Notes: generated from the letters alone by a model not told the origin. DNA of 64,000 bases from Ruegeria arenilitoris (GCF_013032445.1 NZ_WQCA01000009.1:1-64000); one strand, 5' to 3'. Shown: positions 6,261 to 15,119, numbered from the stretch's first letter. Numbers and translations are program-made.

Positions 6261-9095
6261 TCAGCCCTCCTGCACGACGGTCCACGGCGCAAAGGCCGTT
6301 GCGTTCTTGGGCAACACCGGCGCGAATTCCGGGAAATGCCGCAACAGAACTGATTTCATTCCGTTCTGCGCAATCCAGTCCATGCCCAGCGGCGTGTAAA
6401 TCTCAGGTCGGAAATCGGTGGTCAGGAAGCGGTCGGACTGCAACCGGCGCGAGGCCATCAGGATAAACACGCGGAACGCAGTGTCTGAGAACCCAAACCC
6501 GTCGGGTGGCGTTTCCCCCAGCAGTCCAATCACAGTATCCACATTGTCGATATCGCCATAAAGCTCCTTGAGAATACGGTTGGTTTCAGGGTCGGCAGTC
6601 AGATCATCCCATTCGGTTACCGGTGGCATGTGCAGCCCCTTGCGGAACTCGTTGTATCGCGGCACGCGCCGGGCGCGAGTGCGTACGATGTCCACCACCG
6701 AAAGGTCGATCATCTCGCCCTCGCGTTCGAGATTTCGCAGTGATTTTGGGAAATTGTGCAGCGTAATCGCACCGGGATAGGCAATGCCCTGCGAATAGAG
6801 GCAATCGCGGAGGCCCAGCTTGCGCAACTGTTCGTCGGTCTGCTCGCCCTGAATCTCAAGGAAATTGCGCCGCGCTTTTTCTTTGCCGGTTGCGAAATCG
6901 TAGAAGATGTAGTCATCCGGAATCAGCGGGTGCATCCTGTAGACGGTGGCGAATTCTTCGGTCAGTGCATAACGCGCTGTGTGGTGATCCGGTTCGGTTT
7001 CCGGAATACCTTTCAGCGCATGGGTGTCGGTCAGCCAGATACCCAACCGGGTCAGCCATGACTTCGGAGGACCGTACCAGTTGGTCTTCATGCCGATATC
7101 CAGGGCCTCGGTGCCCAGAATGGCCGGGGTCCATTCCACTGTGTGTATCTTGGCGATCAGCGCCGAAACAATCAGCCGCGCGGTCTGATAAATCCGTTCA
7201 TCATCCATCTGCGGATAGGCGTTTTTGAGTTCGTCGCACAGAACGTTGTGTTCGCGAGCAAACAAAGTGTGCAGGGTTGATATGCCCAACCACCAGCTTT
7301 CGTTGAACCCGGTCAATTCGAACCCGTGTACGTTTTCGGGCAGGTATTTCCCGTTTTTGAACTCCTCCAGCTTCAGCTTTGGTCCTTCGCGCAACGCCTT
7401 CGCTGCGTCGGTGTTAACACCGTAGACCTGCGACCCATCCCACCAATGCGAGTTTGCGTTGGCGAACAGATACGGATCATCCGCGCCTTCCTTTGGAATA
7501 TTGCCGCCAATGCGCATCTCGCGCTCGGGCTCGCCATCTGGGGTGTTCTTCCAGTCGGGATAGCCGTCAGGGATCGGCACCACATCGTCATCTTCACCCA
7601 ATTTGCGCCGTTCATGGGCGACCCAGTCATGCACTTGGAATTGAATCCACGACGCCGCTAGAATGTTCAGGATCTTTGCCGGGATGAATGCCTTGCGATC
7701 CATCAGCTTTCGCGCCACCTCAACTGGGTTGGGGCTGCCGTCGGGCTGCACCTGCGGTGGCATGTTGCGCCCGAACGTAGCCCCTGCCGCGCCCATCCGC
7801 GGATCAGACAAATCGTTGTAGCTGCCATCATGCGTACGATAGACGTGGTGTTCAGGTTTGGGTTCAGACGGCACTGCGCGGGCCGATGGCACCTGTTCTT
7901 CGGGGTTGGTGTCGATCAGGCTTTTCTGCCGGAGGTCATGACGCAGCGCGTCCAGATTGAGCATTTGCAGCAGAACGCTTGGAATTCTGTGCCATGGCAC
8001 CCTGCGGTTCACCGCCCGCAGGATCGCCCGCGCGCCGGTGCCGAAGATACGGTTCTGCAAGGGCGGTGGTGGTGCCTTGAACCGTTTGCCCTGCCGATGC
8101 GCCGCAGACGCATCATAGACAGCCTTTCGCGCTCGGTTCAGGTTGCCGAGCGGGCGGAACTCATCAGTGGTGTTCCACGGGTTGAAACCCAATCGTTCGA
8201 TTTCCAGCGCCTCGGCCAATGCCTCTGGCGTTGACAGGTCACGCTGTGGCAGCACAAGTTCCGCCACTTTGATTGGAGGACTGACCAGCTCGCTCCATTC
8301 ATGAGCGGCATCCTCGATCGGTGTCTGCTCCTCCGAGTAGAACCGCTGTACAAGCAGATCAAAGGTGATATCGCCACCAGCCTGCCGCGCAGCGTAATCC
8401 GACGACAGCCGCCCCGCACCGGTAAATGCACCCTGAGCATTCTGCATTCCAGGGACGGGCCTGAACGTGTAGCGCACCGCTTCGGACCCCCAGGCAATAG
8501 CGCCCCGGCTCCAATAGCTTTCCAGCGCGACGCTGTCGCATTCCCGCAATGCTGTGCGTACATTGCCCAGCATCCGGCGCGTTTCCGACAGGCCAAGAAC
8601 GAAACACAAGCGCACCAGCCCGATCAGTTTCGAGAGCCGCCCGCCAGCCAGCGCATGAGCAAAAACGACAAACTGGCGTGCATTGCGTGCATGGGGAACG
8701 GCGAAATTGGTGGCCAGCAGATCGTGGTCCACACCCTCGGCTTCCGTCACCCGTACCGCCAGACCACGCAGGTCCTTGTCCTCATCGGACTGGGTTTGCG
8801 ACGACGCGTTGGAGAAACGCACCATCGCCGGATATCGCGCGCCGGGTTTGGCGAACCCAATCTGCAGATCCTCTGGCAGGTCCTCGGCAAACCGCAGTTC
8901 GGCCCCTTTGAAGGCTGCGATGGGTTTCTTGTGAAAGGCCCGGTCCACGCCCCGCGCCTTGGCCGCCGCCTTTGACTTGAGCTGCGCTGCCATCATCATC
9001 TGGGCAAGCTCTTTGGTTTCTTTCAGCTCAGCCTCAGGCGATCCGCCCACATAAACCTCGCGCCATTTTGGTAGCGTTTTCTGGCTGCCGTCCAC
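6261..9095 (-). CDS. Catalase-like / animal-type haem dioxygenase fusion
   Basis: 944 residues with two haem domains. Residues about 40-335 resemble catalase-related enzymes (allene oxide synthase type): a distal His near 55 (RAFHKKP), RFSNAS, LRGLAVRV, and the proximal RxxxY motif RKAVY at 323-327. Residues about 430-900 are a peroxidase-cyclooxygenase domain: distal His in VHDWVAHE (near 489) and YRMHPLIPD, where Tyr719 and His722 match the catalytic Tyr and proximal His of cyclooxygenases and alpha-dioxygenases. The start is the GTG at 9095, preceded by AGGAGG at proper spacing; the TTG at 9119 overlaps the previous gene and is less likely. Probable fatty-acid dioxygenase coupled to hydroperoxide conversion. 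Substrate and product are inferred. Confidence 0.8.
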   Translation of the reverse strand: MDGSQKTLPKWREVYVGGSPEAELKETKELAQMMMAAQLKSKAAAKARGVDRAFHKKPIAAFKGAELRFAEDLPEDLQIGFAKPGARYPAMVRFSNASSQTQSDEDKDLRGLAVRVTEAEGVDHDLLATNFAVPHARNARQFVVFAHALAGGRLSKLIGLVRLCFVLGLSETRRMLGNVRTALRECDSVALESYWSRGAIAWGSEAVRYTFRPVPGMQNAQGAFTGAGRLSSDYAARQAGGDITFDLLVQRFYSEEQTPIEDAAHEWSELVSPPIKVAELVLPQRDLSTPEALAEALEIERLGFNPWNTTDEFRPLGNLNRARKAVYDASAAHRQGKRFKAPPPPLQNRIFGTGARAILRAVNRRVPWHRIPSVLLQMLNLDALRHDLRQKSLIDTNPEEQVPSARAVPSEPKPEHHVYRTHDGSYNDLSDPRMGAAGATFGRNMPPQVQPDGSPNPVEVARKLMDRKAFIPAKILNILAASWIQFQVHDWVAHERRKLGEDDDVVPIPDGYPDWKNTPDGEPEREMRIGGNIPKEGADDPYLFANANSHWWDGSQVYGVNTDAAKALREGPKLKLEEFKNGKYLPENVHGFELTGFNESWWLGISTLHTLFAREHNVLCDELKNAYPQMDDERIYQTARLIVSALIAKIHTVEWTPAILGTEALDIGMKTNWYGPPKSWLTRLGIWLTDTHALKGIPETEPDHHTARYALTEEFATVYRMHPLIPDDYIFYDFATGKEKARRNFLEIQGEQTDEQLRKLGLRDCLYSQGIAYPGAITLHNFPKSLRNLEREGEMIDLSVVDIVRTRARRVPRYNEFRKGLHMPPVTEWDDLTADPETNRILKELYGDIDNVDTVIGLLGETPPDGFGFSDTAFRVFILMASRRLQSDRFLTTDFRPEIYTPLGMDWIAQNGMKSVLLRHFPEFAPVLPKNATAFAPWTVVQEG

Positions 9096-9108
9096 GGAAA
9101 CCTCCTGC

Positions 9109-10839
9109 TTAAAGTCCAAACCTTTCGCGTATTCCAGACCAGATCGCCGCCAACACGCCTTCGGGATGGGGTGAGTAATTCGGTAATGCCAGGCGCGTAA
9201 TCCGCGCGTCGATCAAAGCCGGTTTTCCGCTGGCCAAAGCGGCGCGGAACGCCTCTTCAAATTCGTCCAAGCGGTCGACCACATAACCTTCGGCCCCGCA
9301 CGCGTGGGCATAGGCCGCATAGTCCGGGTTGTCGAATTCGACCAATCCGGTCTTGAAGAAAGCCGACAACTGATAAAGCTTGATCAACTTGAACTCCCGA
9401 TCATTGAAGATCACCCAAACCACCGGAATGTCGTATTGTACGGCAGTCATCAGTTCGAAGCCGGTCATCAGATAAGAACCGTCCCCCACGGCGGCGACAA
9501 CAGGTCGGTTCATCTCGGCATATTTGGCACCGATGGCCCCGCATACACCGATCCCCATCGGCCCGTAGGTTCCGGGTTTGCGGAAGTTTTGTCCTTGTTT
9601 CAGTTCCAGATAATACCCGGCCCAGGCCGCGTGCGCCCCGGCATCAGCCAGCACGATCCCGCCCGGCGGCAGCATCTGAGAGATTTTTTGCACCATCTCT
9701 CCGGGGTGCAGCTGTTTTTGAGGCGAGATAACAAAGCGCTCGTCGTAGTCTTTCGGGCGGAAGTCGCGACTTGGGACCGGACCGATGATCTTGTCCATGC
9801 GGTCATACAAACCCTGCAACACCTTCTTTGCATCGCCCAGTACCACGTGATCGGGTTTGTAGAACTTGTCGAACTCTCCGGCATCGATATTCACATGGAT
9901 CAAAGTCTTGCCGTCAAAAAGCCCGTCATGGAAATCAAAGGTCGCGTGCTGGGCAAAGGAGTTGCCCACCGCCAGCACCACATCAGCTTCGGAAAACAGT
10001 TCCCACGCCGCTTTGTGACCTGAGTCGCAGTAAAGGCCGATGGCAAGCGGGTTTTCCTCGTCCACGATCCCCTTGCCGTCCATAGTTGTCAGCAGTGGTA
10101 TCTGGAACCGTTCGATGAATTTCTCGGTGATTTCGTTCGCTCTGGCCCGGATTGCTCCGAACCCGGCCAGCAGGACAACGGTCTTTTCGGTCTTGATTGC
10201 ATGTTCAAGAACCTCAGCCGCTTTGTCCAAAGTGCCCGGATCGGGTGTCACGCCCATCTGCGGAAGGCGGAGAGGCCGGAAATTCGTCACCTCGATCTTC
10301 GGATCGGTGATATCTTCCGCGATCGCTACGTGCACCGGGCCCGGTCGTCCCTCGAAGGCAATGTTGATTGCTTTCTGCAACGTGTCCATGAGGTCGTCTG
10401 GATCGGTTACCAGAAAGTCCGCGGGTTCTCCGGTTGCCGGGTCTTTCTTTGTGACAGCGCGAAACATCATCCGCGAATCCGGTGTTCGCGCCAGCCCCGA
10501 CGTTTCATTCAGTCCACCGCGCCCTTCCCATGCCACGGTCGAATAGCCGCTGATCGCCAGCAGTGGGTAGCTGTCGGTAAGCGCCACGCACATACCCGAG
10601 ATCAGGTTGAACGCCCCCGGTCCGGCTGTTGCAAAGCAAACACCTAACTTGTCTGTGAACATTGCATGGCCACAGGCCATGAACGACGCGCCTTGCTCGT
10701 TCTTTGCAATGATGGGGCGGATTTTGTCAGAGGCGTCCAGCGCCAGCATCATACCAGCTGCGTTCTCGCCCGCACCTCCATACGCTGCATCTACGCCTAT
10801 TGTTTCCAGAGCAGCCACAACTGCTTCGTAAACTCGCAT
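9109..10839 (-). CDS. ThDP-dependent enzyme (acetolactate synthase/acyl-CoA lyase type)
   Basis: 576 residues, the usual size for the acetolactate synthase, benzoylformate decarboxylase and 2-hydroxyacyl-CoA lyase superfamily. Visible features: the ThDP-activating Glu near residue 48 (AKNEQGASFMACGHAM), a central FAD/ADP-type domain, and the C-terminal diphosphate/Mg motif GDGSYLMTGFELM with the closing ND. The ATG at 10839 has GGAA 7 bases upstream and matches family N-termini (MRVYEAVVAAL); a GTG at 10872 is less likely. It is first in the operon with the haem fusion and nitroreductase-like genes. It could cleave a 2-hydroxyacyl compound or join 2-oxoacids; the sequence alone does not decide. 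Confidence 0.75.
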   Translation of the reverse strand: MRVYEAVVAALETIGVDAAYGGAGENAAGMMLALDASDKIRPIIAKNEQGASFMACGHAMFTDKLGVCFATAGPGAFNLISGMCVALTDSYPLLAISGYSTVAWEGRGGLNETSGLARTPDSRMMFRAVTKKDPATGEPADFLVTDPDDLMDTLQKAINIAFEGRPGPVHVAIAEDITDPKIEVTNFRPLRLPQMGVTPDPGTLDKAAEVLEHAIKTEKTVVLLAGFGAIRARANEITEKFIERFQIPLLTTMDGKGIVDEENPLAIGLYCDSGHKAAWELFSEADVVLAVGNSFAQHATFDFHDGLFDGKTLIHVNIDAGEFDKFYKPDHVVLGDAKKVLQGLYDRMDKIIGPVPSRDFRPKDYDERFVISPQKQLHPGEMVQKISQMLPPGGIVLADAGAHAAWAGYYLELKQGQNFRKPGTYGPMGIGVCGAIGAKYAEMNRPVVAAVGDGSYLMTGFELMTAVQYDIPVVWVIFNDREFKLIKLYQLSAFFKTGLVEFDNPDYAAYAHACGAEGYVVDRLDEFEEAFRAALASGKPALIDARITRLALPNYSPHPEGVLAAIWSGIRERFGL

Positions 10840-11080
10840 GTAATATTCCAAAATAACTGAACAATAATTCACTATTGTAGCAAATTTTAGCTCTCAGAGA
10901 AACAGTGCTTCGATAGGCTTGTTTCGGGATCAGAAAAAGACCCGCAGGAATACTTCGTTCCGCGTGTCCCGGGAAAGGTGAACAACAGAATTTCATCGAA
11001 CTGGCCGTCGAAAGGCGGCTTTCATCGCACTGGGCTAGCCAGCCTATCTGTCAACGTTTCCGATTGGCCGTGTCGAGCTT
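10840..11080. other. Intergenic region between two reverse operons
   Basis: About 240 bp with no supported gene. It contains the presumed promoter of the ThDP/haem-fusion operon on its left side and the 3' end of the reverse catabolic operon on its right. No convincing terminator hairpin or operator was recognised. Confidence 0.4.
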
Positions 11081-11464
11081 CTAGGTTTCTGAAAGAACCT
11101 TACGGGCAACCCGAAAGCACTCCAGCGCCTGGGGTACGCCGCAATAGATGCCGATCACATGAATGATGGCGCGGATTTCCTCTTTCGTGACGCCGTTGTT
11201 GAGTGCGCCTTTGCAGTGGATCTCCCACTCATGCATCTTGCCCAAAGCCCCGATCATCGCCAGATTCATCATCGACCGGGTTTTCGCGTCGATCACGTCA
11301 TCGCCCCAGCCAAAGCCCCAGCACCAGGCGGTCATGGCCTCCTGAAATGGGCGGGTGAAATCATCTGCGGCCGCGAGGTTCTTTTCCACATATTCGGCGC
11401 CCAGCGTGCCTTTGCGTTGTTCCAAACCTTTGAGGAAAAGGTCTTCGTCGAAAATATCTGCCAT
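11081..11464 (-). CDS. Carboxymuconolactone decarboxylase family protein
   Basis: 127 residues, a full single CMD domain. The family region includes FGWGDDVIDAKTRSMMNLAM, then HEWEIHCKGALNNGVT and EIRAIIHVIGIYCGVPQALE; the last segment holds the His and Cys typical of this helical fold. Members are either true gamma-carboxymuconolactone decarboxylases or AhpD-like redox proteins; no CxxC of AhpD is present, favouring a decarboxylase or hydrolase-like role. It is the last gene of the reverse operon that starts at the RpiR regulator, 17 bp after the sulfotransferase gene. No aromatic ring-cleavage genes are nearby, so the substrate is open. Confidence 0.8.
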   Translation of the reverse strand: MADIFDEDLFLKGLEQRKGTLGAEYVEKNLAAADDFTRPFQEAMTAWCWGFGWGDDVIDAKTRSMMNLAMIGALGKMHEWEIHCKGALNNGVTKEEIRAIIHVIGIYCGVPQALECFRVARKVLSET

Positions 11465-11481
11465 GTGGGGTCTCCGGTGCT

Positions 11482-12222
11482 TCAGTGCGTCAGGCGCTGT
11501 TTGTAGAGGTGATCATAGTGCGGTTTCATCCGGCGATGCACCTGTTTCACCCGATCCGGCGCATCGTTGAGTTCGATGTATTTGCGGGGCTGTGGCGCAA
11601 GACCGGTCGAGTTTGCAAGGTTGGCGTGAAAGGACCCTCCGTCCCACCAGCTGTGGGCCGAAGGGTCGCCGCCCGCCTCCCATGTTAAGGCCTCTTCGAT
11701 GAAGGGGATGCCGACGGCGTCGCAGAACTTTTGCGTCATGGCGTGCGGGTCTTCCAGCAGGTCGTCGCTGTCGATCACCGGCGGCGGGGTGCCGTTCAGC
11801 GCGGTCAGCAGGTCGAACAGGGCGCGTTGTTCGGGAAAGCCAACCTCACCCTCGGCAAAGCCCGGCCAGCGTTTGTACATCGAGGTGATGGTTTTTGCCG
11901 GGTCGCGGATCAGGAAGGCATGGTTGAAATGCGAAAGGAAATCCGCATCCCACATGTGGTTGATGTAATGCGGGAAGTCCTTGAGGAAAACCGGCCCCTT
12001 TTGGGCGCGCGCCTGGATGTCTTGCCACACGCTGTCCAGCGTCAGGCCGGGGGTTGTCACGTCGCCCGGTTTGAACCGGTGCCACAGGGGGTCTTCGCCC
12101 TGATACCAAGCCTCGCCAAAAGGTTCGTGCAGGCAATCCAGGTCACCACGTTGCCGCATCATCCATTCAAAGGCCGTCGAGGTGGACCGGGGTACTGCCC
12201 AGAGCGCAAGGATTTTGTGCAT
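11482..12222 (-). CDS. Sulfotransferase family protein
   Basis: 246 residues, cytoplasmic. WAVPRSTSTAFEWMM near the N-terminus is the PAPS 5'-phosphosulfate loop, and FLIRDPAKTITSMYKRWP near the middle is the 3'-phosphate-binding segment, as in bacterial sulfotransferase-like P-loop proteins. TGGAGG lies upstream of the ATG. It sits between the Asp/Glu racemase-type gene and the CMD gene. A sulfotransferase is unusual in a demethylation operon; it could sulfate a hydroxylated intermediate or handle a sulfated osmolyte. No acceptor can be named from sequence. Confidence 0.75.
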   Translation of the reverse strand: MHKILALWAVPRSTSTAFEWMMRQRGDLDCLHEPFGEAWYQGEDPLWHRFKPGDVTTPGLTLDSVWQDIQARAQKGPVFLKDFPHYINHMWDADFLSHFNHAFLIRDPAKTITSMYKRWPGFAEGEVGFPEQRALFDLLTALNGTPPPVIDSDDLLEDPHAMTQKFCDAVGIPFIEEALTWEAGGDPSAHSWWDGGSFHANLANSTGLAPQPRKYIELNDAPDRVKQVHRRMKPHYDHLYKQRLTH

Positions 12223-12240
12223 GTGTCTGGAACCTCCAAG

Positions 12241-13059
12241 TTAGAGCCGTTTCAAAAGCTTGCCATGCGGCGTTTCCGGCGACAGGCAAAGCGATTTGAA
12301 GATGCGCCAATAAAGCGCGATGTCGTGGCCGATCACCGGCTTACCAAGGGCAGTTTCCAGCTGATCGGCCAGATGCAGCGGGCGCTGTGGCAGACCATTC
12401 GGGCCGGTTCGGAAATTGCACATCCCGTTGATCAGGATCGCATCGGCCTGCGGTGCCTGTTCGGCGACGTATTCAAAGCTTTTCAGCGCCAGATCGCCGT
12501 CAAAGACCCAGCGAAAGCTGTTGACCTCTTCCTGAGTGGCAAACCACCCCTGATCGTGGAAATTACCCGCATAGAGCACGTCGAACCCGGCCTCACGCAG
12601 GAAGCTGACGGTGCCCTGCCACCATTCCGGCCAGTGATAGGCGGCGTTCAGCGCGACCTTTTCCACGTTCATCTCACGCAGGGCCTCGACCATGGCGTAA
12701 CCGGCCATGTGAAAATGGATTCCGTAATTGTCGGACAGATCGGCGCAATGCTGACGGACGCCCTCGACCCCCAGCCCGCAGGCATGGACCCAGTTCGATC
12801 CGACCTGCCCGCAGACATCGACGCCGTTGCGGGACATGCAATGGACGAAATCCTCAAGCATCCCGAAGTTCTGCTTTCGCTGGTCCAGCCCGTGCACATA
12901 GTCCGGCACATGCAGCATCCAGCCATGCACTCCGACCGTTTCAGGACACATGCGCAGGAAATCCGACGGTGCCGCGTCAAAGTCGAAGGGCGGGCAGGTA
13001 AAGCCCACCTGATACGGGAACAGCTTGTGTTCCGGCCGCCACTCCTCGGGCATCAGCAT
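12241..13059 (-). CDS. Asp/Glu racemase superfamily enzyme (maleate isomerase/arylmalonate decarboxylase type)
   Basis: 272 residues from the ATG at 13059 (a second ATG is two codons downstream). The frame is open to 13119, but that part overlaps the Rieske gene. Two candidate catalytic cysteines stand in HACGLGVEG and in NGMCNFRTG, as expected for this two-domain cofactor-free superfamily. A glycine and aromatic-rich stretch (ALNAAYHWPEWW) lies between. Members are isomerases, racemases or decarboxylases of small dicarboxylic acids. It is third in the reverse operon, 19 bp downstream of the Rieske oxygenase. The exact reaction is unknown. Confidence 0.65.
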   Translation of the reverse strand: MLMPEEWRPEHKLFPYQVGFTCPPFDFDAAPSDFLRMCPETVGVHGWMLHVPDYVHGLDQRKQNFGMLEDFVHCMSRNGVDVCGQVGSNWVHACGLGVEGVRQHCADLSDNYGIHFHMAGYAMVEALREMNVEKVALNAAYHWPEWWQGTVSFLREAGFDVLYAGNFHDQGWFATQEEVNSFRWVFDGDLALKSFEYVAEQAPQADAILINGMCNFRTGPNGLPQRPLHLADQLETALGKPVIGHDIALYWRIFKSLCLSPETPHGKLLKRL

Positions 13060-13078
13060 GGGCGGAACACCGCGGTCA

Positions 13079-14167
13079 TCAGTCCACCGCCTCGCGCATC
13101 CATTGCTGCAGCCTTGCAATCGAGTGTTCCGACATCACGCCGCAGCCGGGGTCCAGCACCAGCGGCCCAGGCCGATAGCCGCGAGACTTCAGGCCCCGGT
13201 GGACGCTTTCGACCAGCCTAATGTCTTCTTCAACCGTTGTTTCGCGATCCTGCACGGCAAGTTGCCGGATAACCGCGCTTTCCGAACCACCCTCGGTATA
13301 CCAGCCGCGCCAGACTGTGCAGTGATCGGCATCGTTTGCGCGCCAGTGATAGGTATTCAGCACATTGCCCGGATAACACTGGAACGAGAACATCGGCCAC
13401 AGGAACCACGACTGGTAATCGCCTGCATGGGGCACAGACAGGTCGATGGGATAGGTCATCTTGTCGAGGCTTTGGCACTCGGTCGTGTGGCGCAAAACGT
13501 AACCGCCCTCCGCGTCGGGCTGGATGTCATAGGTCTCGGGCTTGACCACACCTTCGGCAAAGGTCGGGTGGTTGCTCGGACAGTGATAGCATTCCGAGTA
13601 GTTCTCGATGCTGACCTTCCAATTGCAATTCTCAGGAATTTCGACCCATTCCAGAGGTTCCAGATCGTCGATATGCGGAACAAAGGCGCGGATTTCCTCG
13701 CGCACGCCGGGGTACCATTCATCCATTGGCGCGGCGTTGTCGTCGAGGTTGACGAAGATGAAGCCGTTGAAGACCTCGGTTCGAACTGAGGTCAGGCAGA
13801 TGGTGCTTCGATCAAAGCCGGGGACGGATTTGATGTTGGGTCCGGCGCGTAGTTGGCCGGACAGCTCATAGGTCCAGGCGTGGTAAGGGCAGACGACAAC
13901 GCGGGTGTTGCCCGCGCCGCTCACCATCTCATGCGCGCGGTGCTGGCAGACATTGTAGAAGGTGCGGATTTCTCCGTCGCGGCCCCGGATGCAGAACAGG
14001 TTTTGCCCGGCGATTTCAAAGGCGAAGTAATCGCCCGCTTCCCGGACCTGTGCCACGTGGCCTGCGAATTGCCACGTTCGGGCCAAAAGCCCCCGCATTT
14101 CCTGGGCGAAAATCTTCGGATCGGTGTAATAGCGCGCGTCCAGTGAATGGGTCAGGGGTGCGTTCAT
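13079..14167 (-). CDS. Rieske non-haem iron oxygenase, alpha subunit
   Basis: 362 residues. The Rieske [2Fe-2S] ligands are Cys74, His76, Cys93 and His96 (CQHRAHEM and CPYHAWTY). The mononuclear iron site is in the second half (ENYSECYHCPSNHP). Length and motif spacing fit the single-component-alpha group that demethylates quaternary amines (GbcA, stachydrine demethylase, carnitine oxygenase) rather than arene dioxygenases. No reductase gene is adjacent, so electrons must come from elsewhere. It overlaps the RpiR gene by ATGA and lies opposite a dimethylglycine-dehydrogenase-like gene, which together suggest sequential N-demethylation of a betaine. Substrate inferred from context. Confidence 0.85.
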   Translation of the reverse strand: MNAPLTHSLDARYYTDPKIFAQEMRGLLARTWQFAGHVAQVREAGDYFAFEIAGQNLFCIRGRDGEIRTFYNVCQHRAHEMVSGAGNTRVVVCPYHAWTYELSGQLRAGPNIKSVPGFDRSTICLTSVRTEVFNGFIFVNLDDNAAPMDEWYPGVREEIRAFVPHIDDLEPLEWVEIPENCNWKVSIENYSECYHCPSNHPTFAEGVVKPETYDIQPDAEGGYVLRHTTECQSLDKMTYPIDLSVPHAGDYQSWFLWPMFSFQCYPGNVLNTYHWRANDADHCTVWRGWYTEGGSESAVIRQLAVQDRETTVEEDIRLVESVHRGLKSRGYRPGPLVLDPGCGVMSEHSIARLQQWMREAVD

Positions 14168-15051
14168 TCGGGCTCCTCCGCGTAGAGGCCAAGTTGGTGT
14201 CTGCGTTGGTGAAACCGTTCCACCCTTTCGACGATTTCATCACTGGACACTGCAATCACGAAGGACAGCAGTGTTTCCAGCAGTGCGATGGTCGAGACGG
14301 ATGACGGGAAGAATTGTGGGGTGTCGGCGGCCACGACAAAGCCATGCTGCGCGTTCAGAATGACCGGGCTGGCTGGGCTGTCAGAGATACCGATGACGGT
14401 CAGGCCTTGCAGCCGCGCCAGCTTGATCGCGTCGATCACTTCGGTCCTGTAGGGGTGGCAGGTGATGGCGATCAGCACATCTTGTTCATCGGCCCAGGCG
14501 AGATCATCCACCGGGGTCGATCCGGGGCGGGGGATGGCGTGAAACTGCTTCATCCCCGTTGAGGCAAGGTAGGTGAAATTGCGCGCGTTCGAATTGTTGA
14601 CGCCCACGCCCAGCGTGAAAATCTGGCGACAATTCCAAATGTCTTCGGCCGCCGCTTTTAGGTTTGCGGCGTCAATCCCGGCAAAGGTTTCTTCGATGTT
14701 TCGGATCGCAGCGCCGACCATATCGGCGTAGAGCCCGCCCAGCTCCCCCGATTTTCCGATATCCTGCAACCAGCGGGCACGATCAGGAAACGACACGCCG
14801 CCCTGACGAATCGCATCGCGGAACGGGGCGCGGAAATCTTCATAGCCTTCGAACCCCACCTGTCGTGCCATGCGGACAAAGGTGTTGGGTTTGACCTTAG
14901 CGGCCTCAGCAATCTCGCGTACGGTCGAAACCCCAACATCCGTTGGGTTTTCCAGCACATAACGCGCGGCTTTCTGGGCCTCGGGGGTGAGGGCGTCCCA
15001 CTCCTCGGTGAGGCGGTCGAGAACAATTGATGATACATTTGTGTCATTCAT
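14164..15051 (-). CDS. RpiR/MurR family transcriptional regulator
   Basis: 295 residues. An N-terminal helix-turn-helix region covers roughly residues 15-80 (STVREIAEAAKVKPNTFVRMA). A SIS sugar-phosphate isomerase-like domain covers about 115-265 (FTLGVGVNNSNARNF, VLIAITCHPYRTEVIDA). It is the first gene of the reverse operon, overlaps the Rieske gene by 4 bp and faces the forward operon across 68 bp. It probably controls both arms through a pair of direct repeats, one of which lies in its own first codons. SIS-domain regulators usually sense phosphorylated sugars; here an operon intermediate may bind instead. Confidence 0.88.
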   Translation of the reverse strand: MNDTNVSSIVLDRLTEEWDALTPEAQKAARYVLENPTDVGVSTVREIAEAAKVKPNTFVRMARQVGFEGYEDFRAPFRDAIRQGGVSFPDRARWLQDIGKSGELGGLYADMVGAAIRNIEETFAGIDAANLKAAAEDIWNCRQIFTLGVGVNNSNARNFTYLASTGMKQFHAIPRPGSTPVDDLAWADEQDVLIAITCHPYRTEVIDAIKLARLQGLTVIGISDSPASPVILNAQHGFVVAADTPQFFPSSVSTIALLETLLSFVIAVSSDEIVERVERFHQRRHQLGLYAEEPE

Positions 15052-15073
15052 GATTGACGATGGTACATTTGTG
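15034..15073. promoter_or_regulatory. Probable operator: direct repeat of TACATTTGTG
   Basis: TACATTTGTG occurs at 15034-15043 and again at 15064-15073, exactly 30 bp apart (about three helical turns) on one strand. Between them lies a near-perfect palindrome, TCATTCATGATTGA (15044-15057), centred on the regulator's start codon. The arrangement sits between divergent operons and is the best candidate site for the RpiR-type regulator. Confidence 0.55.
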
Positions 15074-15119
15074 GAATTAGCCTGTCGAGCAGAAAAGCGA
15101 CTCGGGAAGAGGAATTGTC

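Noticed and set aside
11731..13221. 496-residue plus-strand open frame
   Set aside because: Antisense to the sulfotransferase and racemase-type genes; no family features.
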